Shown: positions 1 to 11,700 of the stretch, in pieces
Layout: each line of letters opens with the position of its first letter
How positions within the stretch are numbered: position 1 is the stretch's first letter
Assembly: GCA_001600175.1 (NCBI GenBank)
Contig: BCJC01000008.1
Location: forward strand, 1,304,781 to 1,368,780
Origin: Erythrobasidium yunnanense
Lineage: Eukaryota > Basidiomycota > Cystobasidiomycetes > Erythrobasidiales > Erythrobasidiaceae
DNA: 64,000 bases
Direction: 5' to 3'
The notes under the pieces: model-generated
What the model was told of the DNA's origin: nothing
The model's database searches: none
Seen by the model: only the letters and a program-made list of their open reading frames with translations
Program-made: the position numbers and the translations under genes

Positions 1-465
1 AGCGGTGGAAAAGAGCTGTAACTGCGATGGATGGATAGGGAACGCTATCAGAGCACCACACAAAGACCTTGTCCAGAAGTGTGCTGCTTTCTGCGTCTGT
101 GTCTTCGGGTTGCTGACGGGTTTCCTCTCAGCCTTGCGCTGCTGAGCGAGCACAAATCCCAGTTGGATTCGACGTCGACCCGAGTCTACGGCTATCTCTA
201 CTCTAAAACGACGTCTACACTCAGATCTTGCGTTATCACGTAGTCAAAGCTGCCTTTGATTTCTGCGCTCAAGTTTCAAGTGTTTGGAGAGAAAGAGAAA
301 GGCAAAAAGACAGCTCAAGCTCAGGGCAAGTCTGAGTTCAGTGGCGTCGGACAGGCGAAATGCAACGTGCAAGTATAGGCAAAGAGACTAGCATCTAAGC
401 ACTTGCAGCTGTTGATCTAATACTACACACCCTTAGCCACAGCGAGAAAAGGCTTACACTTGCTT
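1..465. other. Left-edge stretch without a recognised gene
   Basis: This is the 3' flank of LSC2. The short open frames on either strand show no family resemblance. A minus-strand frame stays open from about 246 to the window edge, but it has no ATG and its composition is not convincingly protein-like. I see no RNA gene or repeat here. Confidence 0.5.
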
Positions 466-2270
466 TTACGCCTGAGCAGCCTCGACAGCTTTGGCAGCGG
501 CCTGAAGTAGCAGAATATTCAGCATTAGTGACTTCCACAATGTGCCACAATGTGCCGCAATGTGATACACCAGGGAGCAAGGGAACGTACCTCGTCCAGC
601 CCATCGAAGGGGAAGATTGCCATACCGCTCTCCTTGATCAGCTTCTTAGCTTCCTGCTCCTTCGTACCTTGCAGACGGACGATCAGAGGAATGTCCATCT
701 TCAACTCCTCAGTGGCCTTGATGATACCCCTGCGTTACAATGACTCTGCATTAGCGACATAAGAATGACCACTGGGTAACATCAACGCACTCTGCGATAA
801 CATCGCATCTCATGATACCTCCGAAGATGTTGACAAAGATGGAGCGAACGGACTTCTCTTGCAGGAGCAATTCGAAGGCCTTCTTGACCGCCTCGGCAGT
901 AGCTGATCCACCGACATCGAGGAAATTGGCAGGGTTGCCGCCGTTCAGCTTGAGTACATCCATAGTAGCCATAGCGAGACCAGCGCCGTTGACCAAGCAG
1001 CCAATGTTGCCGTCTAGCTTGATGAAGTTGAGTCCGTATTCGGCTGCTTCGACTTCGGCTGAATCTTCTTGAGTTGTGTCCCGCATGTCGAATACCTTCT
1101 TTTGACGGAATTCTGCGTTCTCGTCAAACCCAAGCTTGGCGTCCATGCTGCATTAAAGGCCTGAACTCAGCTGTTTGTGCTTCTGTAACCGACATCAAGC
1201 TAGACTGACCACATGACACCCTCGGCAGTCTCGGACAAAGGGTTGATCTCTACTTGTGTAGCATCGGTATCCTTGAAGAGCTTGTATAGCTTCTGCATGA
1301 TATCTCCAGCTTGTTCCTGAGCCTTGTCATCCTTGAATCCAAGCTTTTTCGCGATGTCTTTCGCCCTGTGTAGACTCCATCAGTAATTGAGCCACGATAG
1401 CAGCAGCCTATCGGCGTACTCTGCTGTTTCCAGACCATTCTCAAAGTTGATAGGGTGGGTAATGATTGCCTCTGGCTCGTCTCGAGCGACATCTTCGATG
1501 TTCATACCGCCTCTCGCTGATGCCACAAGTGCAGGGCCGCCAAGACCTCGGTCGTTCAGGATAGCCAGGTAGTATTCGTGAGTAGGTTGAATTCGTCGAG
1601 CAAGCATGACCTGCGAAGATGCGTTCGCCGCGAAGAATGAGATACACTTTCAGGTGAAAGACGAAATGCTGTACTCACAGCGTTACAGAGACGTCCGCCA
1701 GCACCAGTCTGCTTTGTAATGAGCTTGTTGCCTATCATTTGTTGCGCGTAGTCGCGAGCTTGTTCGGGGCTGCGTACGATACTGAGCATACAATGCTCAA
1801 GACTGTTGGTTTCGATGCACACCTCTCGACCATCTTTACACCACCTTGCAGCCCGCTGTCAAAGTGCCCTTTCCCACGGCCTCCGGCTAGGACTTGAGCC
1901 TTAATGACGAGCTCATTGGTGTCGAAGCTCTTCGCGACCGTGTATGCTTCTTCTGCTGACTTTGCAGCCTTGCTTTCAGGTGTCAATACACCGTACTGTA
2001 CGTTTGGCGCGGAGAAGGCCGGGTATTAGCGATGTCTGCAGGGCTTTGGGGAGTGGATTGTGTATGATTATGCACCTCGTTAAGGAGCTGGACAGACAGG
2101 TATTCATGGATGGAGAGCTTGCGAATTTGCTGCTGCTGAGCCAGGCCCTGCGAGAACGCCGTTTCAGCTCGACTTGACCTTATGGCTTTGGCGCAATACG
2201 CTTTGAAGCCTGTATCTACCTTGAAGGCCGTCTTTGCTGGTGCGCGCAGCCTTAAAGCTCGAGAAAACAT
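466..2270 (-). CDS. LSC2: Succinyl-CoA ligase beta subunit, mitochondrial
   Basis: This is the beta subunit of the TCA-cycle enzyme that converts succinyl-CoA to succinate with substrate-level NTP synthesis in the mitochondrial matrix. Eight exons (2270-2076, 1995-1823, 1781-1679, 1610-1420, 1365-1210, 1147-791, 729-591, 501-466) sum to 1350 nt, giving 449 aa. The N-terminus is Arg/Ala/Lys-rich with no acidic residue in the first 20, as expected of a matrix targeting sequence, followed by [11 protein letters not shown], the start of the mature ATP-grasp fold. Family motifs visible are [55 protein letters not shown] and [15 protein letters not shown]. The C-terminus is [11 protein letters not shown]. 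Nucleotide preference (ADP or GDP) was not determined. The start ATG lies 72 bp from the divergent BMT6 start. Confidence 0.95.
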
Positions 2271-2342
2271 GGTTCGAAAGATAGAGAAATGGACGAAGGC
2301 AGAGCAAGAGAGCCTTGAATTCACACGGATCACTCGAGAAAG
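2271..2342. promoter_or_regulatory. Short bidirectional promoter, LSC2/BMT6
   Basis: Only 72 bp separate the divergent start codons of LSC2 and BMT6, so both promoters must share this stretch or extend into the neighbouring 5' coding ends. No clear TATA box is visible. The assignment rests on gene geometry only. Confidence 0.5.
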
Positions 2343-3389
2343 ATGACAGTCAACTCTCCCAGCGTGGATTTACCACGCCTGAAAGCATCGACTATGAAGA
2401 GAAACAGCAAATCGCAGCGTACATACAAGCCCAGAAATGCTGGACAGTCTGCGAAAGATTCGGCAAAAGATGCTCCGGACGATGAAAGACTGGCCAAAGA
2501 AGAAGAGATCCTATCCCTGTTGACCACGTTGAACGAGCCTGTCATGGACGATGACCTGCCTGCTACGCTCCAAGCGATCAAAGGTGCTCTGTTTTTGCGA
2601 GATTATGCAACCGCGTTCGGTCGTCCAGTGCGTGCTACTTCTACGTGTAATCATCGCATCTATGTACTGACGCCCACGTAGGACTACCTACGCGCTTACT
2701 GTGCCCGCTGGGTTCCCGGACGTGCCCTAGCATACCGAGATCTGTTAGGATCAAGCGATGCTTTAGCAGCTTTGGCGCAGCGACGCTCGCTTCGTGGACA
2801 TCCATTCAACGTGGTGTGTGTAGGAGGCGGCGCAGGCAGCGAGCTGCTAGCCTTGGCATCCGTAGCAAAAGACCTGGAGCTGGAGACGGCAGTCAACGTT
2901 ACAGCTGTCGATTCTGCGGACTGGATGCCTATCGTAGATGGAATGAAGAATCTCATCCGGGAAGATTGGGAGCTGGATGAAGAGACGTTCAAGCTTTCTT
3001 TCGCGCATGACAATATCCTAGAGTCGTTTGCAAAGTACGATTTCGCGTCAGTCAACGTCATCACTTCTCTCTTCACTACAAACGAGCTGTTCGCTGCTTC
3101 CCGTCCGAAGACCTTAGCCTTCCTTTCCCATCTATCCGATACCTGTCAGACCGGAACTCTGCTCATGATCGCAGAGTCAGCAGGCTCATACTCCGAGATA
3201 AGCGTGGGAGATAAGAAGTACCCTTTGGAATTAGTGCTCGACCAGCACCTGGCTGGCAAAGGCAAAGCTTGGCGCGTGGTTGAGAAAGAGCAGAGTAGGT
3301 GGTACAGAATATCGGATGAGACGAAAGCGCACTACAAGTTGCAGATGGAGAATACACACATGCTCGTCCGAATGTACGAGAAGATATAG
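2343..3389 (+). CDS. BMT6: 25S rRNA (uridine-N3)-methyltransferase, Bmt6-like
   Basis: This matches the fungal Bmt6 family (DUF3115/Methyltransf_34), SAM-dependent enzymes that methylate a uridine of large-subunit rRNA in the nucleolus. Two exons (2343-2627, 2682-3389) sum to 993 nt, giving 330 aa. The basic N-terminus (MKRNSKSQRTYKPRN, alternative start at 2394) suits a nucleolar protein. Exon 2 opens with DYLRAYCARWVPGRALAYRD. The SAM-binding loop is VVCVGGGAGSELLALAS (near residue 150), and the family's C-terminal block ends SRWYRISDETKAHYKLQMEN-HMLVRMYEKI. The yeast position (U2843) is assigned by family membership, not by sequence evidence here. Confidence 0.85.
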
Positions 3390-3780
3390 ATCAGCTTGCA
3401 GACTAGCAAAGACGGAAGCGCTCCCCAAGACCGTGAAAAGGCGACTCTTATCAGGCCTACAACGTACAACCGAGGGTCAGGCTTTGATATACGGTGGAAT
3501 CTCCTGGCAGATACGTTGATTAACAGACCTTGAAGACCCCTAAACGCCCGGTGTAGCAGCACGAACGAGATCGTGCGAGTCGGTGAGCATTCTTGTTGGA
3601 TTTCGACAGCGATAAATATCGAGGAGACACGTCACCTACAAGAAGCGGACTTGGCACATGCGCGACATATATGCATACAGAGCTTCAGCCCGCAGGCAGT
3701 ATTAGCAAAATGAGCAGACACAAGCCATGGTATATTAGATTGAAACTGCTTAACCACATTGTAGCTACAATGGGGTAACT
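3390..3780. other. Intergenic, convergent 3' ends
   Basis: This 391-bp gap lies between the BMT6 stop and the stop of the minus-strand unknown gene. It holds no coding frame I can support and presumably carries both 3' UTRs. Confidence 0.5.
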
Positions 3781-4440
3781 CTAGACGAAAGGCTGTGGCT
3801 TGTCAATTCTAGCTCGAGGCAGGAGGGGCATACCCCTGCTGATTAGCCTTGTTGGTGCGGCTGGCATACCCGTCTTCTGGAGCCGAGTCTGGCAGGCTTT
3901 GATGGCTTCCTGCGCATGCATACGAGCAAGTGCGATGCGGTGTGCTGCTTCTGCCTTGCAAGCGGAGTCGATGTCCACCTTCAGGCCTTTGCTGCAAAGG
4001 ATAGCACAATCTTGCCATTGTACCTTGATGAACTGGCCAAAGGCATACAGCTTGCGCCCAGCAGCCACAGCTGCCACTCGGTATAGCAAGCCAGGTTCTG
4101 GCTGGACTTCCCCCTCTTCGATCTGGTACTCGAAGTCTTGATACTTTTTGTCATCCTCGTTGATTTCGTAGAAATCGCCTGAGAGAACATCAGAGTCTCT
4201 CTTGCTGGTAACGTACCTGACCCTTTCGAGCTGTGGGTAGTTTGCATACTCCTGACACGAGCCATTTGCAGCTTGCACGCTGAACCAGGCAATGCAATGC
4301 CCTGAAGCAGGTAGATCCGCTACTTTGCGCGTCCTGGCCTCGGGTTTGACGAGCACTGAGGAGGTTGCGCGCCGCTTCAGAGGTGGTCGCGCAGCCTTGG
4401 ATGTAGATACACGTCTTGCTTCTGGCTTCGATTGAGGCAT
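3781..4440 (-). CDS. Unrecognised protein, 219 aa
   Basis: I do not recognise the family. From the first in-frame ATG (4440) an uninterrupted frame of 219 aa reads to a TAG at 3781. The N-terminal ~45 residues are basic and low in complexity (KPEARR, KAARPPLKRR). The middle has a folded look (GHCIAWFSVQAANGSCQEY, then an acidic DFYEINEDDKKYQDFEYQ, then LLYRVAAVAAGRKLYAFGQF and KVQWQDCAILCSKG). The C-terminal ~50 residues are Ala/Arg-rich and probably helical. The frame stays open upstream to about 4655 without an ATG and includes a Cys cluster (YCDLCVCRQRF), so an upstream exon joined at the AG near 4645 is possible. The basic segment hints at a nuclear or RNA-binding role, but that is only a guess. 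Confidence 0.55.
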   Translation of the reverse strand: MPQSKPEARRVSTSKAARPPLKRRATSSVLVKPEARTRKVADLPASGHCIAWFSVQAANGSCQEYANYPQLERVRYVTSKRDSDVLSGDFYEINEDDKKYQDFEYQIEEGEVQPEPGLLYRVAAVAAGRKLYAFGQFIKVQWQDCAILCSKGLKVDIDSACKAEAAHRIALARMHAQEAIKACQTRLQKTGMPAAPTRLISRGMPLLPRARIDKPQPFV

Positions 4441-5122
4441 TGTCGATTGTGCTTCGCTAGTAAATGGTGTAGAGTGAAATTCAACAGCTACTCTGCCATG
4501 TTCTGCGGCCAGAGCTGAGGTAGCTTGGAAGGGCACGCTCCCTTGCAGACTAGTGAACCTTTGTCTGCAGACACATAGGTCACAATATCCTGAGCCAGCT
4601 CTGGAGCGCAGGGCCGCTTTCCAGTCAGGCCGGGCATTTTGCAACCTGTTCAGTCATGTAGAAAAAGGCCAGTCTCAGCTTCCTCCGTTTGCCTAGGCAA
4701 TTCTGCCCTTCTGGACGTATTGTACGTGCTGATATGGTTTAGGGCGTCACCTTCCCGGTCTAGATTTCCATGTCAGCAGAGAGAGTATGGAGCAGAGCAA
4801 GATCGAAAGAAAGAATAGTCTTTCAGAGCTTTTGTAGAGGAAAGGAATGATTGAGAGGGAGGCGCCGATAGATCGCGTTTGCACGGGCAGCCAGATATCA
4901 GAGACCATCAATGCAGTAGAGGTACATTAAAGCTTCGTATTAGCCTGACAAGGCAAAAGCGATGACCTTTGATGCCGACTCCAGCACAGCTTGATGGTTG
5001 ACTTTGGCCATACGCAGCAGGTCTGCGACGGGGCTCTTGACTTAATTCAAAAGTGAAAGTACTTGGAGACTTCAGCATCATCTGCTGTTCGCTTGCAGAG
5101 GACCGGCACCCTCGACATCCCG
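4441..5122. other. Divergent intergenic region
   Basis: This lies between the unknown minus-strand gene and the rhomboid gene. It may contain an upstream exon of the minus-strand gene (4441-4655 is open in that frame) and non-coding 5' exons of either gene. An acceptor-like CTTGCAG sits about 25 bp before the rhomboid ATG. I can support nothing else. Confidence 0.4.
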
Positions 5123-7205
5123 ATGTTTTCAGATGGACCTGGAGCGCGACATCCTATTCCAGCAGCGTTGCAGAGCGGCAGCGTCGCTGGCCATGGTCAT
5201 CACTTGACAGAGAACAGCGTCAGCGGCATCCCTAGCGATCCTTATGTCCAAGATTCGGCAGCAGGCAGACGTCCAGCAAGGCAGAACTCAGATGGAGTCA
5301 GCTTAGGCCCATACGACAGCATATCAAACGCTGGAGACGCGTCGCATCATGGTGTAACCTCGTACGGCGGCAACAATTGGGCGAATCAAGACCCATACTC
5401 GCAACACCACTCGCAAAGTATTACTGGACCAACGCGCTTCAGTGAGGTTGCCCAGCGAACGCGCTCTGCATCTGCTGGCAGTGAAGACTATGACCACAAT
5501 GCATACTACTCTGGTGCTGCACACCACTACAATGGTGCAAGGGAGTCGACGAGCCAATTGCCTTTGATCCATGATGATCGAGCGAGTTATGCGCCTGACA
5601 TCTACAAACGAGATCAGCAACAACGTGAATATGCTAGCGATGACGAGAGCAGTATGATAGAGGGAGACACGGTCGTCGGCCAGCGGAGTAGAGACAGCAA
5701 GCGCAGAACTTTACCGCAGGAGGACACCGAGCGAGGCTACAACTATCCTCCTGCACCCTACGATTCGTTCAGCGGAAACAGCGAAAAGGCAGAGAACCCA
5801 TTCGATGATAAAGAGCAAGGCGGATTCGTTGCGACCATAAGAGGGCAGAACAAGAACCGCCCAAACGTCTGGCTGCGGCAATTCAGAGATACAACGCCCG
5901 TCGATCAGAAGATAGACAATCACAAACAAGTCATCGGCGTCCAGAATCGGCCTTGGGCGTGCTATGTTCTGATGGCGGCCTGCACAATCGTATTTATTGT
6001 GGAATTGGTCAGAAGTGTGAGTCGCAACGGCTTGCTGCGAGTAGTTTCGAGGCTAAGAATCATATGTAGGCACAAGTCACTGGCAAAGCTATTCAAACAT
6101 CGCCATTCAACTATATGATCGGACCATCCTCTGAAATGCTCATCAACCTAGGAGCCCGCTTTACAGCCTGCATGCGAGAAGTCCCCGCAGTCAGCAACGT
6201 ACCTTTCGCATGTCTGAACAGCACTACGACTGTCTGTTCACTAGAAGACATCTGCGGCTTTGGCGGATTCGGAAGCGATGGCAAGCCAGATCAGACTTTC
6301 CGATTCTTCGTTCCAATCTTCCTGCACGTCGGAGTCGTTCATCTCATATTGAATATGCTGGTCCTATATACAAGCTCTGGCTTGGTGGAGAAACAGATGG
6401 GAACGCTGCGATTTATCATCCTATACATGATATGCGGTATCTTTGGCTTTGTTCTAGGTAAGCTTTGGTCCATAGAGCGAATCTGTACGTCAACTAAAGC
6501 TGATGGCTTGGCTTAGGTGGAAACTTTGCTCTAAGTGGTCTAGCATCGATGGGAGCTAGGTGAGTCTCGAGACTTTTGGCGTAAAACTCAGCTCAATCTC
6601 TTCTCATACCAGTGGAGCCATTTTCGGTACTCATGCTGCTGTGCTGGTAGACCTGATAGCGCACTGGAGATACATTCAGCGTCCAAAGCGAATGCTCTTT
6701 GCGCTGATCTTCGAGATAGTCGTTGGTATCGCGCTTGGCTACATACCAGGCATAGACAAGTACGTCTCTCCCAAGGCTATGTTCCCCTCTCATCGCTAAC
6801 ACATCGCCTCCACCCAGCTTCTCCCACATAGGCGGGTTCGCAATGGGTTTGCTTCTGTCTACAGTCCTACTTCCCGCGATCTACGAGACTCGCCGACGAA
6901 GAATCATCATCTACGTGATCCGAAGTGTCGCCTTCGTTGGTGCATGCGTGATGTTCGGAGTTCTCGTCAACAACTTCTTCACGACCGACCCGAACAGCGC
7001 ATGCCAATGGTGTCGCTATCTCTCATGCTGGCCTACAAACAACAATAATCAGTGCAAAGGAACCGGCCTGAGGATGAGCTCCACTACTACCACGTCCAGC
7101 GATCCGAATACGGTTGGAAGTCAGGTCAATGGCGGATTAGCTCTTATCTACGTCATCACGTTCTTCTCGGGTTCTATGGTCCTGCGTAGCCGAGGCAAGA
7201 GGTGA
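5123..7205 (+). CDS. Rhomboid-family intramembrane serine protease
   Basis: Rhomboids cleave transmembrane substrates inside the bilayer. Five exons (5123-6016, 6070-6457, 6517-6559, 6613-6759, 6818-7205) sum to 1860 nt, giving 619 aa. Residues 1-275 are a long hydrophilic, probably disordered cytosolic region rich in Ser, Tyr, Asp and His. The first membrane segment is about residues 278-298. A loop with several cysteines follows (FTACMREVP, PFACLNS, VCSLEDICGFGGFG), then the rhomboid block HVGVVHLILNMLVLYTSSGL. The catalytic serine is in GASGAIFG (S442) and the catalytic histidine in NFSHIGGFAMG (H494), so the enzyme looks active. Further hydrophobic segments follow to the basic C-terminus RSRGKR. 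Of fungal rhomboids it resembles the secretory-pathway type rather than mitochondrial Pcp1, because no targeting peptide is present. Confidence 0.9.
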
Positions 7206-8722
7206 TTCAGGCAGTGCCCGACGCTGCATACCGTGAAATTCGGCAAACGAAACGAAGCAAGCCACCAAGATGACAACAGCTTCTTCCCTTGTTGAACAAG
7301 TACCTTCTCTCGTTTCATACCCAATACTCTTAGTAGACAGACTCGAATTTGCTGTAGCTCCCACCGTCTTTCCCCGTTCTATTCGATATGACGTAGGGAC
7401 ACTGCTTCACATAGACAATCTATACGTATCCGCTGTGCGGTCATAGATATCAGGATATGCTACTTCGATAACACCCCCAAACAACTGACGTTTGGCCAGG
7501 TCTCTTGGTTATAAGAAGATCCTTCCATAAGCAGCTGGGCTCTGGTCCTCCTCGTAGGATAGTCTATATGGGTGTTGTCGATGACAGTACGTGCTTTACA
7601 CCCATCAGGAGCCCTGCAACCAAATTGCAGAATTTTCCCCTATTCTTCCATCTCGCCCTCAAAATCGAAGCGGGATCAACAGCTTTCTAGCTTTCTAAGC
7701 TACAGACCACTTTAGACAAATGGTGACGGCACCCAGAACGAAGCGGCATACTGAACCTGGGGAAGACCTTCCTGATTGGCTCATCTGTCACTTCTGGGGA
7801 TCTGCGTGAAATCCGGGGAAGGCCTATCGTTCCTATCAAATCAAGCTGCGATAGGATATCGAGTGACAGCTATGATGATGTCTCAAGACCCTTCAAACGT
7901 ATATGGAATGTCAACGCTGGCCGGGATCGACTTCACTACGATTTTGTCTAATGACATCTTTGGGGATCTCCGGCTCGCTGCTCAACCATTTCCCAGCTCA
8001 ACCTCATTTCTCGTCGATGTCACTCTCTAACTTTCTAGCATGTTTACGTACTCATGTTTTCCTCTCAAGATCAGAGCGTAAGCTTTGACCGTGTTTACCT
8101 CACCTTGTCCAAGGTGCTCTACGGAGTGTCAAGGGTGCTTGAGACAGCTCAGTCAATTCCGGGCTGAAATGCTATGCCAACAGATGTACGGTATTACTAA
8201 GTACCTTCAGTAGTCGTTGCTACTGTGCGATACTAGCTTCTGCCAACAGAGCACGCCAGATCATCCAAACAAGCTTCAGCGCTCCTTGACAAGCTCTTGC
8301 AAATTCCCTACATCTTGTATCGCGCTATCTTGTCTCTTGTATTGCTACATACTTACCCAACACAAAAGCTCCTGTGTGTGTTGCATTTTGGAGCAATCTT
8401 GCCCTGCTTCCGTCTCACCCGTCATAAGTCCTTACAGGTCTGCTTCTCACAAATCTTCAAGTCGAATTACGACGAGAGCTCTAGCGATACTTTCGCAAAG
8501 TATCAAGGTAGATTGGAAGCAGGAAGACCGCCTTGTTTCCCAACGCATCGTTCAACCTGGGCCTACGATGAGGTAGCGTCGTGAGCTTTGGAAATCAGCC
8601 TACAAGAGCGCCAGAGCAAGAGGGAAGAGTGAAGGAGTGGAAGATAGAAGGATACATCAATCTCCTCTGGCAAAGGCAGCGAAACAGCCAGGATCCTGGC
8701 GCGAAACGGCCAACTTAAGACG
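7206..8722. other. Long intergenic / kinase 5' region
   Basis: This 1.5-kb stretch lies between the rhomboid stop and the kinase ATG. Small open frames (for example 8297-8584) lack recognisable domains. The 300 bp before the kinase ATG have several short ATG-initiated frames, so a long 5' leader with upstream ORFs is possible. No repeat or RNA gene was seen. Confidence 0.4.
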
Positions 8723-11700
8723 ATGGATCTCTCGAAACATCACCTCGCCGCGCACACGCACTACACGGAGCAGCTGGCTGCTGCCGAACGTAGCACAGTG
8801 CCTTCACCACCACTATCGCCAGCCTTCAATACCCTCGCTCGAACGCCCTCCACCTCAAGCTCGGCTTCAGCGTCAGCCAGGCGAGCCCGCTTGATCAAGA
8901 CTACGGCAACGACAGGCAGCAACCAATCATCTGGATCATCAGCAAAGACGGTGTCTGGCAATCCATGCGTGCGGCCAAGCGAGGGCGCACCAGCTGCCGA
9001 GCCAAACCAACATGGCCTGATGCATCCTCAGAAGCAGCACCACCACGCCCAAGCTCTGCGCGTTTCGACACGTCCAAGTAACAAGAGAGCATCTTCCTAC
9101 AGCCCTGGAATGGTTCTCTCCCTGCCACAGCCTGCCGATACTGCCCTGTATCCTACCTCAGCTACCGGGGATACTTCAACTTCGTCATCTCGAAGCGCCA
9201 GCACTACAACTCCTACAGCGCGCGCACATGGCTATTCTGCGCAAGCCAATGGCTACCTTCCTTCCAGCAGCGCTTCTTCACCGCCCGTGCGCCATTCGCA
9301 TTCCTTGTCGGTCAATTTGCCGTTTGCAATAGGGGACGATTGGCATGCTTCTTCATCGCATCTTCAACATCATGCGCCCAACAGCAGACATCATATACCT
9401 TCTTCACTTCGCGCCGAGCTATACGGCCCTGCACAAGCCTCGATGGACAGCTCACCCCACGCTTCAACGGACGCAATACAGATCTTCGATCAGAGCTACC
9501 CTGCGGATTCATCCAATCATCCACAGAACTTCAGCAATATACCTGCATCTTCACCTCTAGCAGGAACGTCGCCGACTCTGTCGCTCGGCAGCAATGGCGG
9601 CATTCTACAGGCGACACGAGCAAGCAGCAATGGCTTCCCGGGACGCCGATTCAGCCATCCTCGTTTCGTGCAGCCTGGTCAAGATCTCGTTGGCACATAC
9701 ACCAATACCAGTCCTCCTGTAATGAGGCAAGCGTCGTATGGCATGCCCTCATCAGACGCCGGATATGCCTCTTCACTCTCACCTCCTCGAAGCCGGCAGA
9801 CTACAGATCCAGACAATCACGACAACTTGTCGGTTCCGCTGTCACCTTCTCTAGCTAGTCGATTGGCAAAGGGCAAGATGCGCTCGCGCAATCCTTCACT
9901 ATCGTCATCGAACGCACAGGAATACAGACCAGACGCTGCGGACCCATCTACAGATGTAGAGAATCTGGATCTGCTCAGCGAACACGGCGGCAGCAATGCT
10001 CCCTGGGATGTGAAAGAGACAGACAGACTACGGAGTGCAAAGGACGCGCAGGGTCGCAAGATGATCAATCAGTAAGTGGGCTACCGGAGTGCAAATGCAC
10101 GGAATGCATTACATCACTTTATGTGCAGGGTCTTCGTGCTGACTCGCGTGCTTTCTTCTTTCTTCTAATTTGGCAAACAGATATGCACGGGTCGCCGAGA
10201 TTGGTCGAGGTGTGCATGGAAGAGTCTGGCTGTGCGAAGATACCGATACGCGGGAGTTCTTTGCTATAAAGTCGGTCAACCGAGAGAATCGCAAGAACAA
10301 GTCTCTCAAGCGATCGCAAGCAGAGGCTTCAGAAGCTAGTCGCAGACAGAGGTTCGCACACGGGTCAAATGACGATATATACAGTAACGACTACTATTAC
10401 GCCGAGAATAACGAAGAAGTCAGTGCAGCTACAAACAGTACAGCTCCCCAGAGCGAAAACGACGATGCTTCTCCGCCTCAAGCTCTCCCCAGGCTTATCG
10501 AAGGCCATCAACGATCACAGCGAGATATTGAAAATAGCTTCGACGAGAAGATGGAGCTGAATTCGCCTCCCAAGTTAAGCCCGCACCAAGCTTACAAGAA
10601 GAGGCCGATCGTGATGGACGAGAAGGTAAAACAGGAGATTGCTATCATGAAAAGAGTGCATCATCCAAATGTAGTGCAACTACGGGAGGTGATCGACGAT
10701 AGGCGAAGCAAGAAGATCTTCATGGGTGCGTTGCCCAATCCTGACCGCAGCTGTAATGCTGACACTGCATGCGACTTTCAGTCCTTGAGTACATGCCTGG
10801 CGGCCAGATTGAGTGGACGAGAGACAACGAGCCTACCATGACCGTAGATGAAGCTCGAGGTGCATTCCGAGATGTCGTCCTTGGACTGGAATACCGTAAG
10901 ATCACTAGCCTTCTACTTTACGACCCTGCTGACATGAGCCCTCCAGTACACTACCAAGGCATCATCCACCGGGACATCAAGCCTGCCAATTTGCTGTGGG
11001 ACCAGGACAAGCAGACCGTCAAGATCTCGGACTTTGGGGTCTCGCATGTATCGGAGGCTCTGGCAAGATCTTCAGCAGCCAATCCTAGCGGAGGGAAAGT
11101 CGGGCTTCACGACGACAGAGCGCTCCGCAAGACTGAAGGCTCTCCTGCCTTCTTCGCACCTGAACTCTGCGCTGGCTACGAGTCCACGCCTGTCGGTACA
11201 CCATTGGGCGAGCTAGAGCGTACACAAAGCAGACCCGAATACTTCCGTCAGAATTCTGGTAAATCCAGCAACGCAGGCAGCCTGTCCGATGGCAGAGGCA
11301 ATATCACACCTAGCAACATTTCTACCATTCCACCTTTGACCGCTATCACATCCATGAAACGTCCTCTCTCCTCGCAACGTAACTCCACGGCTTCCATCAT
11401 GACGATCTCACCTCCACTTTCCGCACAACAGCAACAAGTACACCGAGCTCGTGCCCGCGAGCGGCCTATGGTGGGCAAAGGTATCGACGTATGGGCTTTA
11501 GGAGTTACTCTGTACTGCCTACTCTTTGGCTTTACTCCCTTTCATGAAGCTACGACTGAATACGAACTGTACAACATGATTCCGAAAAAGCAGATTACGA
11601 TACCTCCTCTTATGGGAGCTGATCATCTGCCTACCGGAAGTGGCGTAGCCGGCGCAAGCACCACGACTGGTGATGAGTATGCAGAAGGACGCGACGTCGT

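Noticed and set aside
1-246. Minus-strand frame open to the left edge
   Set aside because: No ATG, and the translation is Arg/Gln-rich without any recognised pattern; most likely non-coding.
5324-5623. Minus-strand frame inside the rhomboid exon 1
   Set aside because: Antisense shadow of a real exon; no domain and no intron logic.
8297-8584. 95-codon plus-strand frame before the kinase
   Set aside because: Cys/Leu-rich low-information translation, no splice partner and no similarity; treated as leader or intergenic DNA.
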